In this document: positions 26,829 to 36,677 of the stretch, piece by piece
How the letters are laid out: every line of letters begins with the position of its first letter
Position numbering within the stretch: the first letter of the stretch is position 1
Source: Zoogloea sp.
Lineage (GTDB): Bacteria > Pseudomonadota > Gammaproteobacteria > Burkholderiales > Rhodocyclaceae
Assembly (NCBI RefSeq): GCF_028689785.1
Contig: NZ_JAQVCN010000006.1
Coordinates: 88,111 to 152,110 of the forward strand
Direction: 5' to 3'
Length of the DNA: 64,000 nt
The notes under the pieces: generated by a model
Told to the model about the DNA's origin: nothing
What the model saw: only the letters and a program-made list of their open reading frames with translations
Databases searched by the model: none
Made by a program: the position numbers and the translations under genes

Positions 26829-28355
26829 ATGAAACCTGTACTGGTTCGATCGACCTTTGCCTTTTCCGCCCTTGTCCTGGCCCTCACCGGATGCCTGCAG
26901 GAGGGCGGCGCCATCTCCCCGTCTCATGCCGCCAATGGCGCACCTGCCAGCGTCGCCCCCACGCCTCAGGCGGCCCCCGCCGTCGCTGCGCCGGCCAGCC
27001 GCTACGGGCTGCCCGACTTCTCCGCACTGGTCGAGCAGGTAGGCCCCGCTGTAGTCAATATCAGCGTCACCCAGAAGGTCTCCCGCGGCGGCGGTGCCAC
27101 AAGCGGGGAAGACCCTTTTGCCGGCGACCCCTTCTATGACTTTCTGCGCCGCTTCGGCGTCCCCGTGCCGGGCATGCCGGGCGGTGGTGGCAATGGCGGC
27201 GGAAACCGCAGCCCGGAACAGATCCAGCAAGGCGTAGGCTCGGGCTTCATTGTCAGCGCCGATGGCTATGTGCTGACCAATGCCCACGTGGTTGATGGCG
27301 CGAGCGAAGTCACCGTGCGCCTCACCGACAAGCGCGAATTCAAGGCCAAAGTGGTGGGTGCAGACAAACGCACCGATGTGGCCCTGCTGAAGATCGACGC
27401 CAGTGGCCTGCCCTTCGTCAAGACCGGCGATGCCGAGCGCACCAAGGTCGGCGAATGGGTGGTGGCCATGGGCTCGCCCTTTGGCTTCGAGAACACGGTC
27501 ACCGCCGGTATCGTCAGTGCAAAGGCCCGCCGCCTGCCGGACGAAAACTACGTTCCCTTCATCCAGACCGATGTGGCCATCAACCCAGGCAACTCCGGTG
27601 GCCCCCTGTTCAACCTGGCCGGTGAAGTGGTCGGTATCAACTCCCAGATCTACTCCCGCTCGGGCGGCTTCATGGGCATCTCCTTCGCCATCCCCATCGA
27701 CGTGGCGATGAAGGTGAAGGAACAGTTGCAGAAATACGGCAAGGTTTCACGAGGCCGCCTCGGCGTGACCATCCAGGGGCTCGACGCCGATCTGGCCCAG
27801 AACTTCGGCCTCGACAAGCCCGCAGGCGCACTCGTCGCCAACGTGGAAGCGGGTTCACCGGCCGAGAAGGGAGGGTTGCAACCTGGCGACGTGGTTCTCG
27901 GGGTCAATGGCCAAAAAGTGGACAACTCCGCCGATCTGCCACGCATCATCGGCGAACAGAAACCCGGCACCACCGTCCGCCTGTCGGTCTGGCGGGATCG
28001 CAAGACCCGGGAGGTCGCCGTCACCCTGGGCGAACAAGCCGGAGAGAAGGCCCTCGCTGCCAGCCCCGAACGCAAGAGTGACAGCACCAGCAACAAGCTG
28101 GGCCTGAGTGGCCGTGCCCTGACCGGACAGGAGGCGAGCCGCCTGGGCATTCCCGGCGGGATCGTCGTGGAAGGTGTCAGCGGCCCGGCGGCAAAGGCCG
28201 GCCTGCAGAACGGCGACCTGATTCTCGGCATCAACAATCAGCCAATCACCTCGGTCGAACAGTTCCGCAAACAGCTTGATGCGGCCGGCAACCGCTTTGC
28301 CCTGCTCATCCAGCGGGGCGGCAGCCGGATCTTCCTGCCCATCCGGATCAACTGA
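26829..28355 (+). CDS. DegP/HtrA-type serine protease, predicted lipoprotein
   Basis: 508 residues. Trypsin-like domain with the triad His153 (NAHVVDG), Asp183 (TDVALLKI) and Ser256 (PGNSGGPLF), and two PDZ domains (about 300-385 and 410-505). The N-terminus is a lipoprotein signal with lipobox LTGC, Cys22, and Leu at +2, so outer-membrane anchoring is predicted; DegP/MucD homologues are usually soluble. A low-complexity Ala/Pro and Gly-rich linker precedes the catalytic core. Its closest relatives are MucD/DegQ-like; the upstream GGAAC at 26774 with a TCAA block 18 bases on could be a weak sigma-E promoter. Confidence 0.92.
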   Translation: MKPVLVRSTFAFSALVLALTGCLQEGGAISPSHAANGAPASVAPTPQAAPAVAAPASRYGLPDFSALVEQVGPAVVNISVTQKVSRGGGATSGEDPFAGDPFYDFLRRFGVPVPGMPGGGGNGGGNRSPEQIQQGVGSGFIVSADGYVLTNAHVVDGASEVTVRLTDKREFKAKVVGADKRTDVALLKIDASGLPFVKTGDAERTKVGEWVVAMGSPFGFENTVTAGIVSAKARRLPDENYVPFIQTDVAINPGNSGGPLFNLAGEVVGINSQIYSRSGGFMGISFAIPIDVAMKVKEQLQKYGKVSRGRLGVTIQGLDADLAQNFGLDKPAGALVANVEAGSPAEKGGLQPGDVVLGVNGQKVDNSADLPRIIGEQKPGTTVRLSVWRDRKTREVAVTLGEQAGEKALAASPERKSDSTSNKLGLSGRALTGQEASRLGIPGGIVVEGVSGPAAKAGLQNGDLILGINNQPITSVEQFRKQLDAAGNRFALLIQRGGSRIFLPIRIN

Positions 28356-28371
28356 GTACATCAACCGGGTC

Positions 28372-28403
28372 TGGTGGTGCCCGCAGCCGGGCGGGCACCA
28401 CCA
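28372..28403 (+). terminator. Hairpin after the HtrA gene
   Basis: 12-bp perfect stem TGGTGGTGCCCG / CGGGCACCACCA with an 8-base loop, 17 bases past the stop. No T run follows, so it may be a Rho-assisted terminator or an mRNA-stabilising stem. Confidence 0.55.
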
Positions 28404-28534
28404 AGGTGCATCAATTCACAATATAAGAGTAAAAGAATACACAGGCGGACCAACATGCAAGCTTTATAATCGGAACGTTGGGGCGTGGTTGAAAATAGGG
28501 AAGGCCCCGACTCACCATAACAAAAACTCGTCCG

Positions 28535-30580
28535 ATGCCCTCGCTGTTCTCCCGGCGGTCCTTGCTCACCGCGCTTGCGGGCCTTGCATGCACACATACC
28601 GTTTTCGCTGATGACAGCCAGGCGGGCTACAGTGCGGAGTCGCCGTTTTTCGAGGATCTGCCAACGGTCCTGTCGGCGTCGCGACTGCCCCAGGTACTCA
28701 ACGAAGCCCCCGGTGCGGTCACCATCCTCGACCGGCATTTCATCCAGGCAACCGGCTACCGCGATGTGGCACGTCTGCTGCGTCTTGTACCGGGCATGCA
28801 GATCGGCCAGGAGCGCGGGCACTCCCAGTGGGTCACCTACCATGGCCTGGGTAGCGACTTCCCCACCGAAATCCAGGTGCTCGTAGATGGGCGCTCGGTA
28901 TATGCGCCCAGTTCCTTTGGCGGTGTCGACTGGTCGTCCCTACCCCTGACCATCGATGAGATCGAGCGCATTGAGGTGGTGCGCGGCACCAACTCCAATG
29001 CTTATGGCGCCAACGCCTTCCTCGGGGTGATCAATATCATCACCCGCCACAGCCACCAGGAACGCGGCGCGTCCGGCCAGGTCAACGCCGGCAATCACGG
29101 CATTGCCGATATCCGCGCCAGTTGGACTGGCGGCAGTGATGACCTGGGCCTGCGACTCTCCGCAGGGCAGATCCGCGACAACGGTTTCAGCCGCGTCAAT
29201 GATGCCCGCGTCAGCCAGACCCTCAGCCTGCGCAGCGACTACCGTCTCAATGCCCGCGACGAACTCACCCTGCGTGCTGGCTACAACCGCCTCGAACGCG
29301 GCATGGGTTACCCCGACTCCATCTACAACAACAACGGGGAACGCACCGCCGGCGCCGAAGCAAGCACCATCCACCTGACCTGGCGGCGCACCCTGAGCCA
29401 CGAGGAAGAGTGGCTGGTCAGCCTCTATCGCAACCATGAATCCAACGTTGACCGGTGGACCGCCAGTTCGCCCGCCTTCCCCAACGTACCTCTCAACCGC
29501 AACCGCAGCAGCGACCGGACCAACATCGAGCTGCAGCACCGCCTTGCCCTCAACCCCCAGGCGCGGCTGGTGTGGGGGCTGGAAGGGCGGCGCGACGAAT
29601 CCCGTGCGCCCTTCCTGTTTGCCGGCACTAAACCACCCAGCATGAGCATGTACCGGGCCTTCTCCAACCTGGATTGGCATCTGACCCCGGCCTGGCAACT
29701 GAACCTGGGTGGGCTCCTCGAGAAGAATGGCGACATCGCCGCCCAATTCATTCCCCGGGCCTTTGTAAACTGGCAGGCCAGCCCCACCGACACCTTCCGG
29801 GCCGGCTATGCCCGGGCCTGGCAGCAGCGCAACATGTTCGACATCCACGGTGACGTGCGCGCGTATGCGCTCAACACCGACCCCCTGACCAGCGCCCCCA
29901 TCGCTTGGCCATATGTCCCCAATCCCAACCTGCGCACTCCGTCGGTAGACACCGTGGAAGTGGGTTATCTGGGGCGCTTCCAGAGCATCGACGCGACCTT
30001 CGACCTGCGGATCTTCAACGAACGCATCCGCAACTTCGTGGTCCGCCGCAATGTGCCCTCACCCATCGGCCCCCTGGCGCTGAGCGCCCTGCCGTCATCC
30101 CAGTTCGTCAATCTGGATTCCCCGGTGGTGCTGCGCGGCCTCGAATACCAGTTCCGCACCAAACCCCGGGCGGGCACCGAGATCCTGCTCAGCCACACCC
30201 TGATCGACCGCCACACCGACGAGCCCGAGGTGGCCAAGCGCACTGCACCGTACTCGGCCAGCCTGACCTGGCTGCAGGACTACGGCAACGGCTGGAAGAG
30301 CACCGCCAGCATCCTGCGTATGGGCTCCCTGGCCGGTGGCTATGGTTACGTACCCGGCTGCGATTACACCTCGCCGGCCTATACCAGCCTTGATCTGCGC
30401 ATCGCCAAGGCCTTTCAGGTGGACGGCCGGCGGGTGGAGGTGGCGATCAACGGCATCAACCTGGGCGAACGTCACCAGGAAATCGCTGATCGCTCCGAAC
30501 AATGCCTGCCGGTGCACCTCAACAAGCCCGTCAACCCGGCCTCCAGCATGGTCTGGCTGTCCCTGGGCATCGAACTCTAG
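28535..30580 (+). CDS. TonB-dependent outer membrane receptor
   Basis: 681 residues. A signal peptide (about 1-25, FSRRSLLTALAGLACTHTVFA) precedes the plug domain: LPTVLSASRLPQVLNEAPGAVTILD, VARLLRLVPGMQ, VLVDGRSVYAPSSFGGVDW, IERIEVVRGTNSNAYGANAFLGVINIIT. The rest (about 170-681) is a 22-strand barrel ending in a phenylalanine-less GIEL terminus. Ligand unknown; related to copper, vitamin B12 and siderophore receptors. A TATAAT at 28465-28470 is a possible -10. The convergent neighbours are metal-efflux genes, which suggests, but does not prove, a metal-related ligand. Confidence 0.88.
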   Translation: MPSLFSRRSLLTALAGLACTHTVFADDSQAGYSAESPFFEDLPTVLSASRLPQVLNEAPGAVTILDRHFIQATGYRDVARLLRLVPGMQIGQERGHSQWVTYHGLGSDFPTEIQVLVDGRSVYAPSSFGGVDWSSLPLTIDEIERIEVVRGTNSNAYGANAFLGVINIITRHSHQERGASGQVNAGNHGIADIRASWTGGSDDLGLRLSAGQIRDNGFSRVNDARVSQTLSLRSDYRLNARDELTLRAGYNRLERGMGYPDSIYNNNGERTAGAEASTIHLTWRRTLSHEEEWLVSLYRNHESNVDRWTASSPAFPNVPLNRNRSSDRTNIELQHRLALNPQARLVWGLEGRRDESRAPFLFAGTKPPSMSMYRAFSNLDWHLTPAWQLNLGGLLEKNGDIAAQFIPRAFVNWQASPTDTFRAGYARAWQQRNMFDIHGDVRAYALNTDPLTSAPIAWPYVPNPNLRTPSVDTVEVGYLGRFQSIDATFDLRIFNERIRNFVVRRNVPSPIGPLALSALPSSQFVNLDSPVVLRGLEYQFRTKPRAGTEILLSHTLIDRHTDEPEVAKRTAPYSASLTWLQDYGNGWKSTASILRMGSLAGGYGYVPGCDYTSPAYTSLDLRIAKAFQVDGRRVEVAINGINLGERHQEIADRSEQCLPVHLNKPVNPASSMVWLSLGIEL

Positions 30581-30614
30581 GCGAGCGCTCTGCCCCGGAC
30601 GCCAAACTGCAGGC

Positions 30615-30950
30615 TCAGACGCTGTCCGAGCCGACCGTCTTGTGGATGAACACCGCTCTCTGGATTTCCGTCACCCACACCAACCCGTCTCCGGTCTGAC
30701 CGGTGCTGGCCACCTGGACGATTTGATCAACCAGCGTATCGGCCATTTCGTCGGGCGCGATGATCTCGATCCGCACCTTGTCGGTGAAGTCGGTGAGCAC
30801 CTCGCGGATGGTATTGGGGATATGCCGGGAGGTGGCTCCACATCCTGCCACCTTGCTGATGGTCATGCCCGGGAAGCCCGGAATCGCCCGCAGCACCTCA
30901 CGCAGGCGGGGCAGCTTCTGGGGGCGGATGACAGCGCGAATTTCCTTCAT
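30615..30950 (-). CDS. PII-family protein linked to RND metal efflux (PII-NG type)
   Basis: 111 residues. The C-terminal PII signature is clear (KVRIEIIAPDEMADTLVDQIVQVASTGQTGDGLVWV) and the N-terminus MKEIRAVIRPQKLPRLREVL is PII-like, but the T-loop is replaced: the segment GCGATSRHIPN lacks the GRQKG and the uridylylated Tyr of GlnB/GlnK. AAGGAG lies six bases before the ATG. Last gene of the efflux operon (58 bases after the pump). PII-NG proteins with this context are known; the signal they read is not settled. Confidence 0.86.
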   Translation of the reverse strand: MKEIRAVIRPQKLPRLREVLRAIPGFPGMTISKVAGCGATSRHIPNTIREVLTDFTDKVRIEIIAPDEMADTLVDQIVQVASTGQTGDGLVWVTEIQRAVFIHKTVGSDSV

Positions 30951-31008
30951 GTGCACTCCTTCATTCTCAGGGACGAGCCACCGTCAGCGGCGGCCCGTCC
31001 AGCGGTGA

Positions 31009-34000
31009 TCAGGCTTCGTAGGGCGTGTCGTCGAACCACTTGTACAGGGTCGGCAACACCACGAGGGTCAGCAGCGTGGAGGTGATCAGGCCGCCGATCA
31101 CCACGATGGCGAGGGGGCGCTGCACCTCTGAACCCGGTCCAGTGGCGAACAGGAAGGGGATCAGCGCCAGCAGGGCTACCGTCGCCGTCATCATGACTGG
31201 CCGGAAACGCAGGGTCGCACCCTGCACCACGGCCTGGGCCACAGGCATCCCCTCGGTGCGCAGGCTGCGGATGTAACTCACCAGCACCACCCCGTTGAGC
31301 ACCGCGATGCCCCACAGGGCGATGAAGCCCACCGACGCCGGCACAGACAGGTATTCACCTGTAAACAGCAAGCCCAACACCCCGCCCACGCTGGCAAAAG
31401 GCAGCACCAGGATGATCAGGCTGGCCAGCTTCAACGACCCGAACAACAGGAAGAGCAGGAAGAAGATCGCCGCCACCGTCACCGGGATGATGATGGTCAG
31501 GTGGCCCATGGCCCGCTCCAGGTTCTGGAACTGGCCACCCCACTCCAGGTAATAGCCGTCCTTCAGCTCCACCTTGGATTCCACCGTCTTCTGCAGCTCC
31601 GCCACGAAACCACCCAGGTCACGGTCCTTCACGTTGATGGCCACCACGACTCGACGCTTGGCCAGCTCGCGGGAAATCTGTGCCGGGCCATCGACGATAT
31701 GGATCTGGGCCAGATTTTCCAGGGCTACCTGCACGCCGCCCGGGGCATTCACCAGAATGTTGCCGATCTTCTCCACGTTGTCGCGGAAGCTCTCGGGCAG
31801 GCGCACCACCGACGCAAAGCGTCGTTCGCCCTCGTACACCTCGGTAGCCTGCTTGCCGCCGATGGCCGCCTCGATCACGTCGTTGACATCCGACACATTG
31901 AGGCCGTGGCGGGCGATGGCGCTGCGATCGATCTCGATGGACAGGTATTGCTGCCCCGTCACCCGCTCGACGCGGATGTCGGTGGCCCCGGTGATGCCCG
32001 ACGCCACCCGGGCGATCTCCTCCGCCTTCTTCTTCAGCAGATCCAGATCGTCACCAAACACCTTCACCGCCACGTCGGAGCGCACCCCGGTGACCATCTC
32101 ATCCACCCGGTCGGAGATGGGCTGAGCCATCACCACCTGGGCACCCGGCAAGACCTTGAGCTTCTCGCGCATGGCGTCGGCGATGGTGTCCTGGGTCCAG
32201 CCGGCGGGCCACTCGTCCCGGGGCTTGAGGCTGACGATGGGGGTCGACTCGTTCTGGCCCTGAGGGTCGGCCGGGGATTCGCCACGCCCCACACCGGAGA
32301 TGGCCGATTTGACGCCCGGCACCTCCATGACCAGCTTCATCGCCTGCATCTCCATCTTGATGGATTCATCCAGGGAGATGTTGGGCACCCGGTTGATACC
32401 CGGCACCACCGAACCTTCCTTCATCTCGGGGATGAAGGCCGTTCCCAGGAAGGGGAACATACCGAGGGTCACCACCAGCAGCACCACGCCGCCCACCACC
32501 GTCTTGCGACTGTTGCCCACCGACCAGTGGAGCATCTTCAGATAAGGCGCCTTGATCTTCGCAATCAGCCAGGTGTCGTGCTCCGCACCACCCTTGAGCA
32601 GGTAGGAGGAAAGCACCGGGGTCAGCGTCAGAGACAGGAACAAGGACGCCGCCAGGGCAATGGCGATGGTGTAGGCCAGAGGCGCAAACATCTTGCCCTC
32701 CATGCCCTGCAGGGTCATCAGCGGCAGAAACACCAGGATGATGATGCCGACCCCGAAGATCACCGGCGTGGCCACCTCCTGCACCGCGTCGAAGATCACC
32801 CGCACCTTGCTCTCCCCCTCACCCACATGGCCGAGACGGGCGAAGGCGTTTTCCACCACCACCACCGAGCCATCGACCATCAAGCCGATGGCGATGGCCA
32901 GCCCCCCCAGAGACATCAGGTTCGCCGAGATGCCGTAATGGTTCATGGCCATGAAGGTAAGCAGCGGCGTCAGCACCAGGGTGGCCACCACGATCAGGCT
33001 GGAGCGTACATCCCCCAGAAACAGGAAAAGCACCACCACCACCAGGGCAATACCCTCCAGCAGCACCTTGATCACCGTCCACAAGGCTGCGTCCACCAAC
33101 TCGGAGCGGTCATAGTAGGGCACGATCTTGAGGCCGTCGGGCAGCATCCCCTTGTCGTTGATCTCGGCCACCCGGGTCTTGATGCGGCCGACCACCTCCT
33201 TGGCGTTGCCGCCACGCAGCATCATCACAATGCCACCCACCGACTCGGTGACACCGTTCTTCACCACCGCCCCCTGACGCACCTCATGGCCAAAAGTCAC
33301 CTCGGCCACATCGCGGATGTACACCGGCGTACCACCCACCTCCTTGAGCACGATCGAGCCGATGTCGCCCAGGCTCTTCACCAGGCCGATGCCGCGGATC
33401 AGATACTGCTCCGAATACTGGGGCAATACCCCGCCGCCGGAGTTGGCGTTGTTGCGGGCCACCGCCTCGTACACATCCCTCACGGTCAAGTGGTGGTGGC
33501 GCAGGCGGTCCGGGTTCACCAGCACTTGGTACTGCCGGGCATAGCCGCCCTGGGAGTTGATCTCGGCCACACCCGGAATTGAGCGCAGCAGCGGTCGCAC
33601 CACCCAGTCCTGCACGATGCGCCTCTCGGTCAGCTCCTTCTCGGTGAGTTTGCGATCACCGTCATCGGGATGGTCGAGGGTGTACTGGTATACCTCGCCC
33701 AGGCCCGTGGACACGGGGCCCAGCACCGGCACCACGCCCTCGGGCATGCGGCTGCCCACCTCCAGCAGGCGCTCCATGACCAGCTGGCGGGCAAAGTACA
33801 CATCGGTGGCATCGGTGAACACCAGGGTGATCAGCGACAGGCCGGGTTTGTTGAGGGAGCGCATTTCCTCCAGCCCGGGCAGGCCGGTCATGGAGATTTC
33901 CAGGGGCACGGTGACAAAGCGTTCCACCTCCTCGGGGGAGCGCCCCTTGGCTTCGGTGGCGATCTGCACCTGCACGTTGGTTACATCGGGAAAGGCGTCC

Positions 34001-34107
34001 ACCGACAGCTTGCGAGCGGCATTCATGCCAAACGCCAGCAGCACGACGGCCACCACCACCACCACCAGGCGCTGCTGGAGGGCGGCTCGGACTAATGATT
34101 GGATCAT
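31009..34107 (-). CDS. Heavy-metal efflux RND pump (CzcA/CusA family)
   Basis: 1032 residues, 12 transmembrane segments with two large periplasmic loops. Proton-driven inner membrane pump of a tripartite metal exporter. Motifs: PDVTNVQVQIATEAKGRSPEEVERFVTVPLE near the N-terminus, and TM4 AIAIGLMVDGSVVVVENAFARL; the DFG-x-IVDGAV sequence of Zn/Co/Cd CzcA is not seen, and the TM4 sequence is closer to CusA-type pumps, so the metal is not assigned. Follows the adaptor gene by nine bases. The ATG at 34107 is well placed. Confidence 0.93.
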   Translation of the reverse strand: MIQSLVRAALQQRLVVVVVAVVLLAFGMNAARKLSVDAFPDVTNVQVQIATEAKGRSPEEVERFVTVPLEISMTGLPGLEEMRSLNKPGLSLITLVFTDATDVYFARQLVMERLLEVGSRMPEGVVPVLGPVSTGLGEVYQYTLDHPDDGDRKLTEKELTERRIVQDWVVRPLLRSIPGVAEINSQGGYARQYQVLVNPDRLRHHHLTVRDVYEAVARNNANSGGGVLPQYSEQYLIRGIGLVKSLGDIGSIVLKEVGGTPVYIRDVAEVTFGHEVRQGAVVKNGVTESVGGIVMMLRGGNAKEVVGRIKTRVAEINDKGMLPDGLKIVPYYDRSELVDAALWTVIKVLLEGIALVVVVLFLFLGDVRSSLIVVATLVLTPLLTFMAMNHYGISANLMSLGGLAIAIGLMVDGSVVVVENAFARLGHVGEGESKVRVIFDAVQEVATPVIFGVGIIILVFLPLMTLQGMEGKMFAPLAYTIAIALAASLFLSLTLTPVLSSYLLKGGAEHDTWLIAKIKAPYLKMLHWSVGNSRKTVVGGVVLLVVTLGMFPFLGTAFIPEMKEGSVVPGINRVPNISLDESIKMEMQAMKLVMEVPGVKSAISGVGRGESPADPQGQNESTPIVSLKPRDEWPAGWTQDTIADAMREKLKVLPGAQVVMAQPISDRVDEMVTGVRSDVAVKVFGDDLDLLKKKAEEIARVASGITGATDIRVERVTGQQYLSIEIDRSAIARHGLNVSDVNDVIEAAIGGKQATEVYEGERRFASVVRLPESFRDNVEKIGNILVNAPGGVQVALENLAQIHIVDGPAQISRELAKRRVVVAINVKDRDLGGFVAELQKTVESKVELKDGYYLEWGGQFQNLERAMGHLTIIIPVTVAAIFFLLFLLFGSLKLASLIILVLPFASVGGVLGLLFTGEYLSVPASVGFIALWGIAVLNGVVLVSYIRSLRTEGMPVAQAVVQGATLRFRPVMMTATVALLALIPFLFATGPGSEVQRPLAIVVIGGLITSTLLTLVVLPTLYKWFDDTPYEA

Positions 34108-34116
34108 GGCCGGTCC

Positions 34117-35337
34117 TTACTCCAGTTCCTTGCGCTTGCGCTCGTTGTTCAGGTGGAAGGCACCCTCGACGAGAATCGGCTGTTCAGGCTTGAGCCCCGA
34201 CAGGACGGCACGCTTGCCCTCCATGTCCGGCCCCAGGCGCACCGGCGTCAGGCGGAACTGCCCCTTGGCCACCTCGACGAACACATTGTCGGCGTCGCCG
34301 TCACGTACCACCGCCTGAGCCGGCACCACCACCCGCTCCACCGGCGCGGCCTGGATCAGCATGGTAGCCAGCATGGCCGGCTTGAGCTGACGGTTGGCGT
34401 TATCCACCACGCTGCGCACGGTGATGGTGCGCGTTTCCGGATTCACCGTATCGGCCACGTAGATCAGCTTGCCGGTCAGGCGCGAACCCAGCGCCGGCAC
34501 TTCGATATCCACCGTCTGCCCCGACTTCACCAGGGCGCCCTGCTGCTCCGGCACCTCGGCGGTCACCCACACCCGGGACAGGTCGGCCACCACATACAGG
34601 GCATCGGCAGGCTGCACCACTTGCCCCGGCGCCACCTGGCGCTCGACCACCGTACCGGCCATGGTGGAGGCCACCGAGGTCACCGAGTTGATGGCACCGC
34701 TGGAGCCCAGCTTGTTAATGGCCCCTGACGACATGCCGAGCACCCGCAGCTGGTCGGCCGCGCCGCGCTGCTCTGCCGAAGCAATCGACAATTCGCTCTC
34801 CCGGCGCTGCAATTCGGCCTTGCCGATCACGTCGGCGGCAAACAGCTGGCGGGCGCGCTCAACGCTGCGCGCCTGCAAATCGGCCTGGGCGCGCGCCTTG
34901 AGGTAGCTGAGCTGGGCCTCACCCAGCTCGGTACTGTTGATGACGGCGAGGGAATCGCCGACACGGACCTGCTGACCCAGATGGGCCTGGATCTCGATGA
35001 CCCGCCCCGTCACGGTGGCCCCGATGCGGGTCACCCGGGCCTGGTCGAAGTCCACCTTGCCGGCCACCCGCAGGGTGTCGGAAACCTGGGTGTTGCCTGC
35101 CGAGGTAACCTTGATGGGCGCACCAAAGTTGGGCGGAACAGTGACCAGCAGCGGGTCGGGCGGCGCCACGCTGACGGCCTCGCCAGTCCCTTCACTGAGG
35201 GTGGTGGTGGCCTGCTCGGCCGTGGCTGCGGGCTTGCCCGCGGAGTTCGGAGCGTCCTTGCAGGCGGCAAGAACCATGGCGGCCATCAAGATGGCCAGGG
35301 TAGTCGGTCGTAGCTTCATGGGAAGATTCCGGATCAT
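34117..35337 (-). CDS. RND periplasmic adaptor (CzcB/CusB family)
   Basis: 406 residues. The ATG overlaps the channel gene stop (ATGA), so the start at 35337 is chosen; an in-frame ATG at 35319 is also possible. A lipoprotein signal VLAACKDAP puts a lipidated Cys near residue 25. The membrane-fusion domains are visible: beta-barrel/lipoyl halves (GRVIEIQAHLGQQVRVGDSLAVINS and AGTVVERQVAPGQVVQPADALYVVADLSRVWVTAEVPE) around a coiled coil of about 150-215, and a C-terminal VVVPAQAVVRDGDADNVFV block. Confidence 0.92.
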   Translation of the reverse strand: MIRNLPMKLRPTTLAILMAAMVLAACKDAPNSAGKPAATAEQATTTLSEGTGEAVSVAPPDPLLVTVPPNFGAPIKVTSAGNTQVSDTLRVAGKVDFDQARVTRIGATVTGRVIEIQAHLGQQVRVGDSLAVINSTELGEAQLSYLKARAQADLQARSVERARQLFAADVIGKAELQRRESELSIASAEQRGAADQLRVLGMSSGAINKLGSSGAINSVTSVASTMAGTVVERQVAPGQVVQPADALYVVADLSRVWVTAEVPEQQGALVKSGQTVDIEVPALGSRLTGKLIYVADTVNPETRTITVRSVVDNANRQLKPAMLATMLIQAAPVERVVVPAQAVVRDGDADNVFVEVAKGQFRLTPVRLGPDMEGKRAVLSGLKPEQPILVEGAFHLNNERKRKELE

Positions 35338-36566
35338 TGGGCAGCGCGCAGGCGCTCGATTTCGATGACAGCCAGTTGCAGCTCGTAACGGGCGGCGATG
35401 AGTTCATTGCGGGCGGCACGGAAGACGCGCTGAGCATCCAGGTAATCCAGGATGCCGCGCTCACCGAAGCGATAGGCCGCCTCTGCCACCTTCAGGGCAG
35501 CCTCGGCTTCGCGCAGGATGCCGTTCTCCAGGGCGTTCACCTGATTACGGGCGATTTCGTAATGGCGGTAGGCCGCCTCCAGGGCCTGCAGCAAGGACAA
35601 CTCCTGGTTTTCCCGGTCACTGCGGCTCTTCTGCAGCAAGGCCCCCGCCTCGGCCACCTGACCGCGACGCTGGTCCCACAGGGGCACGGTGGCCATCACG
35701 CCGATGCGCGTGTTGCGCAGCTCGACATCCCGGTCCTCGGCCACTTTCACGGCCAGCTCGGGGTGACGCCGCAGGCGCTCCAGCTCCAGCTGACGCTCAG
35801 CACGCCGCACCTCGGCCTGGGCCCGGGCCAGCTCCGGGTTGCGGGCCACCACCTCGGAGCGCAGCGCCTCCAGGGCCGGCACCACCGGGGCACTGGCCAG
35901 CGTCCCTTCCACCTCGAACTCCGCAGGCAGGGACGGCCCCGCCAGGCCCCGCAGGGCCGCACGGGCCTGGGCGACGCGCAGGATGGCGCTCTCCGACGCC
36001 TTCTGGGCGTTCAGAAGCTCGGTATCCGCCTTGATCAGCTCATAGCGCGGCGCCTCACCAGTCTGCACGCGCACAGCCACCCGGGCCCGGATCTGTTCAG
36101 CCAGGCTCAGATCCTCCTTGGCGGCACGCTGCTCCGCCTGGCGCCGCAAGAGATCGAAGAAGCGCTGATCAAGCCGGGCCAGCAGGTCCACCTCGAAGCT
36201 GCGCCCTTCGGCCTGACGCGCCTCCAGTCCGAAGGTGGCGGCATCAATGCGCGCCTCCCGCTGCCACGGATTGTCGATACGCTGGCTGAGGGACAGGCTC
36301 TGCGCCCCGCCGGTGGCCACACCAGACATCCGGGCCTGGGTGCGGCCGGCCAGAAATTCAACCTCCGGGTTGGGGTAAGCGCCGGCACTGGTGACCTGCG
36401 CCCGGCCGGCATCAACCATGGCCCGTGCGGCCTGCAAGGACGGGTGGCTGGCCCTGGCGGCGTCGCGCAAGGCCTGCAATTTGTAGGGTTCGGTGCCCGG
36501 CGGAGCGGCCAGGGCAGGCAGAAGCGTCGCAGCAAGGGCGACGGCCAGGGAGAGCTTCCTGAGCAT
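35334..36566 (-). CDS. Outer membrane efflux channel (TolC/CzcC family)
   Basis: 410 residues. Signal peptide (MLRKLSLAVALAATLLPALA), then two TolC-type repeats of long coiled-coil helices: SHPSLQAARAMVDAGRAQV and ATYPNPEVEF-like beta strands first, LARAQAEVRRAERQLELERLRRHPELAVKVAEDRDV second. Forms the outer-membrane exit duct of the metal exporter. First of the three pump genes, 111 bases after a small CzcI-like gene. Confidence 0.92.
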   Translation of the reverse strand: MLRKLSLAVALAATLLPALAAPPGTEPYKLQALRDAARASHPSLQAARAMVDAGRAQVTSAGAYPNPEVEFLAGRTQARMSGVATGGAQSLSLSQRIDNPWQREARIDAATFGLEARQAEGRSFEVDLLARLDQRFFDLLRRQAEQRAAKEDLSLAEQIRARVAVRVQTGEAPRYELIKADTELLNAQKASESAILRVAQARAALRGLAGPSLPAEFEVEGTLASAPVVPALEALRSEVVARNPELARAQAEVRRAERQLELERLRRHPELAVKVAEDRDVELRNTRIGVMATVPLWDQRRGQVAEAGALLQKSRSDRENQELSLLQALEAAYRHYEIARNQVNALENGILREAEAALKVAEAAYRFGERGILDYLDAQRVFRAARNELIAARYELQLAVIEIERLRAAQ

Positions 36567-36677
36567 GGAGATCCTTCAGCGATTTTTTAACGCTGTTAAT
36601 CAAGTCGAGAGAGGGCGAGCCGGCATGCGGCCCACCTGAACCAAAGCGCAGCGCCCCCAGCGGAGGGGGCGTGATAC

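Noticed and set aside
31501..33582. A 693-residue plus-strand frame opposite the RND pump
   Set aside because: It is the antisense shadow of a clear pump gene, rich in His/Gln/Arg runs typical of such shadows.
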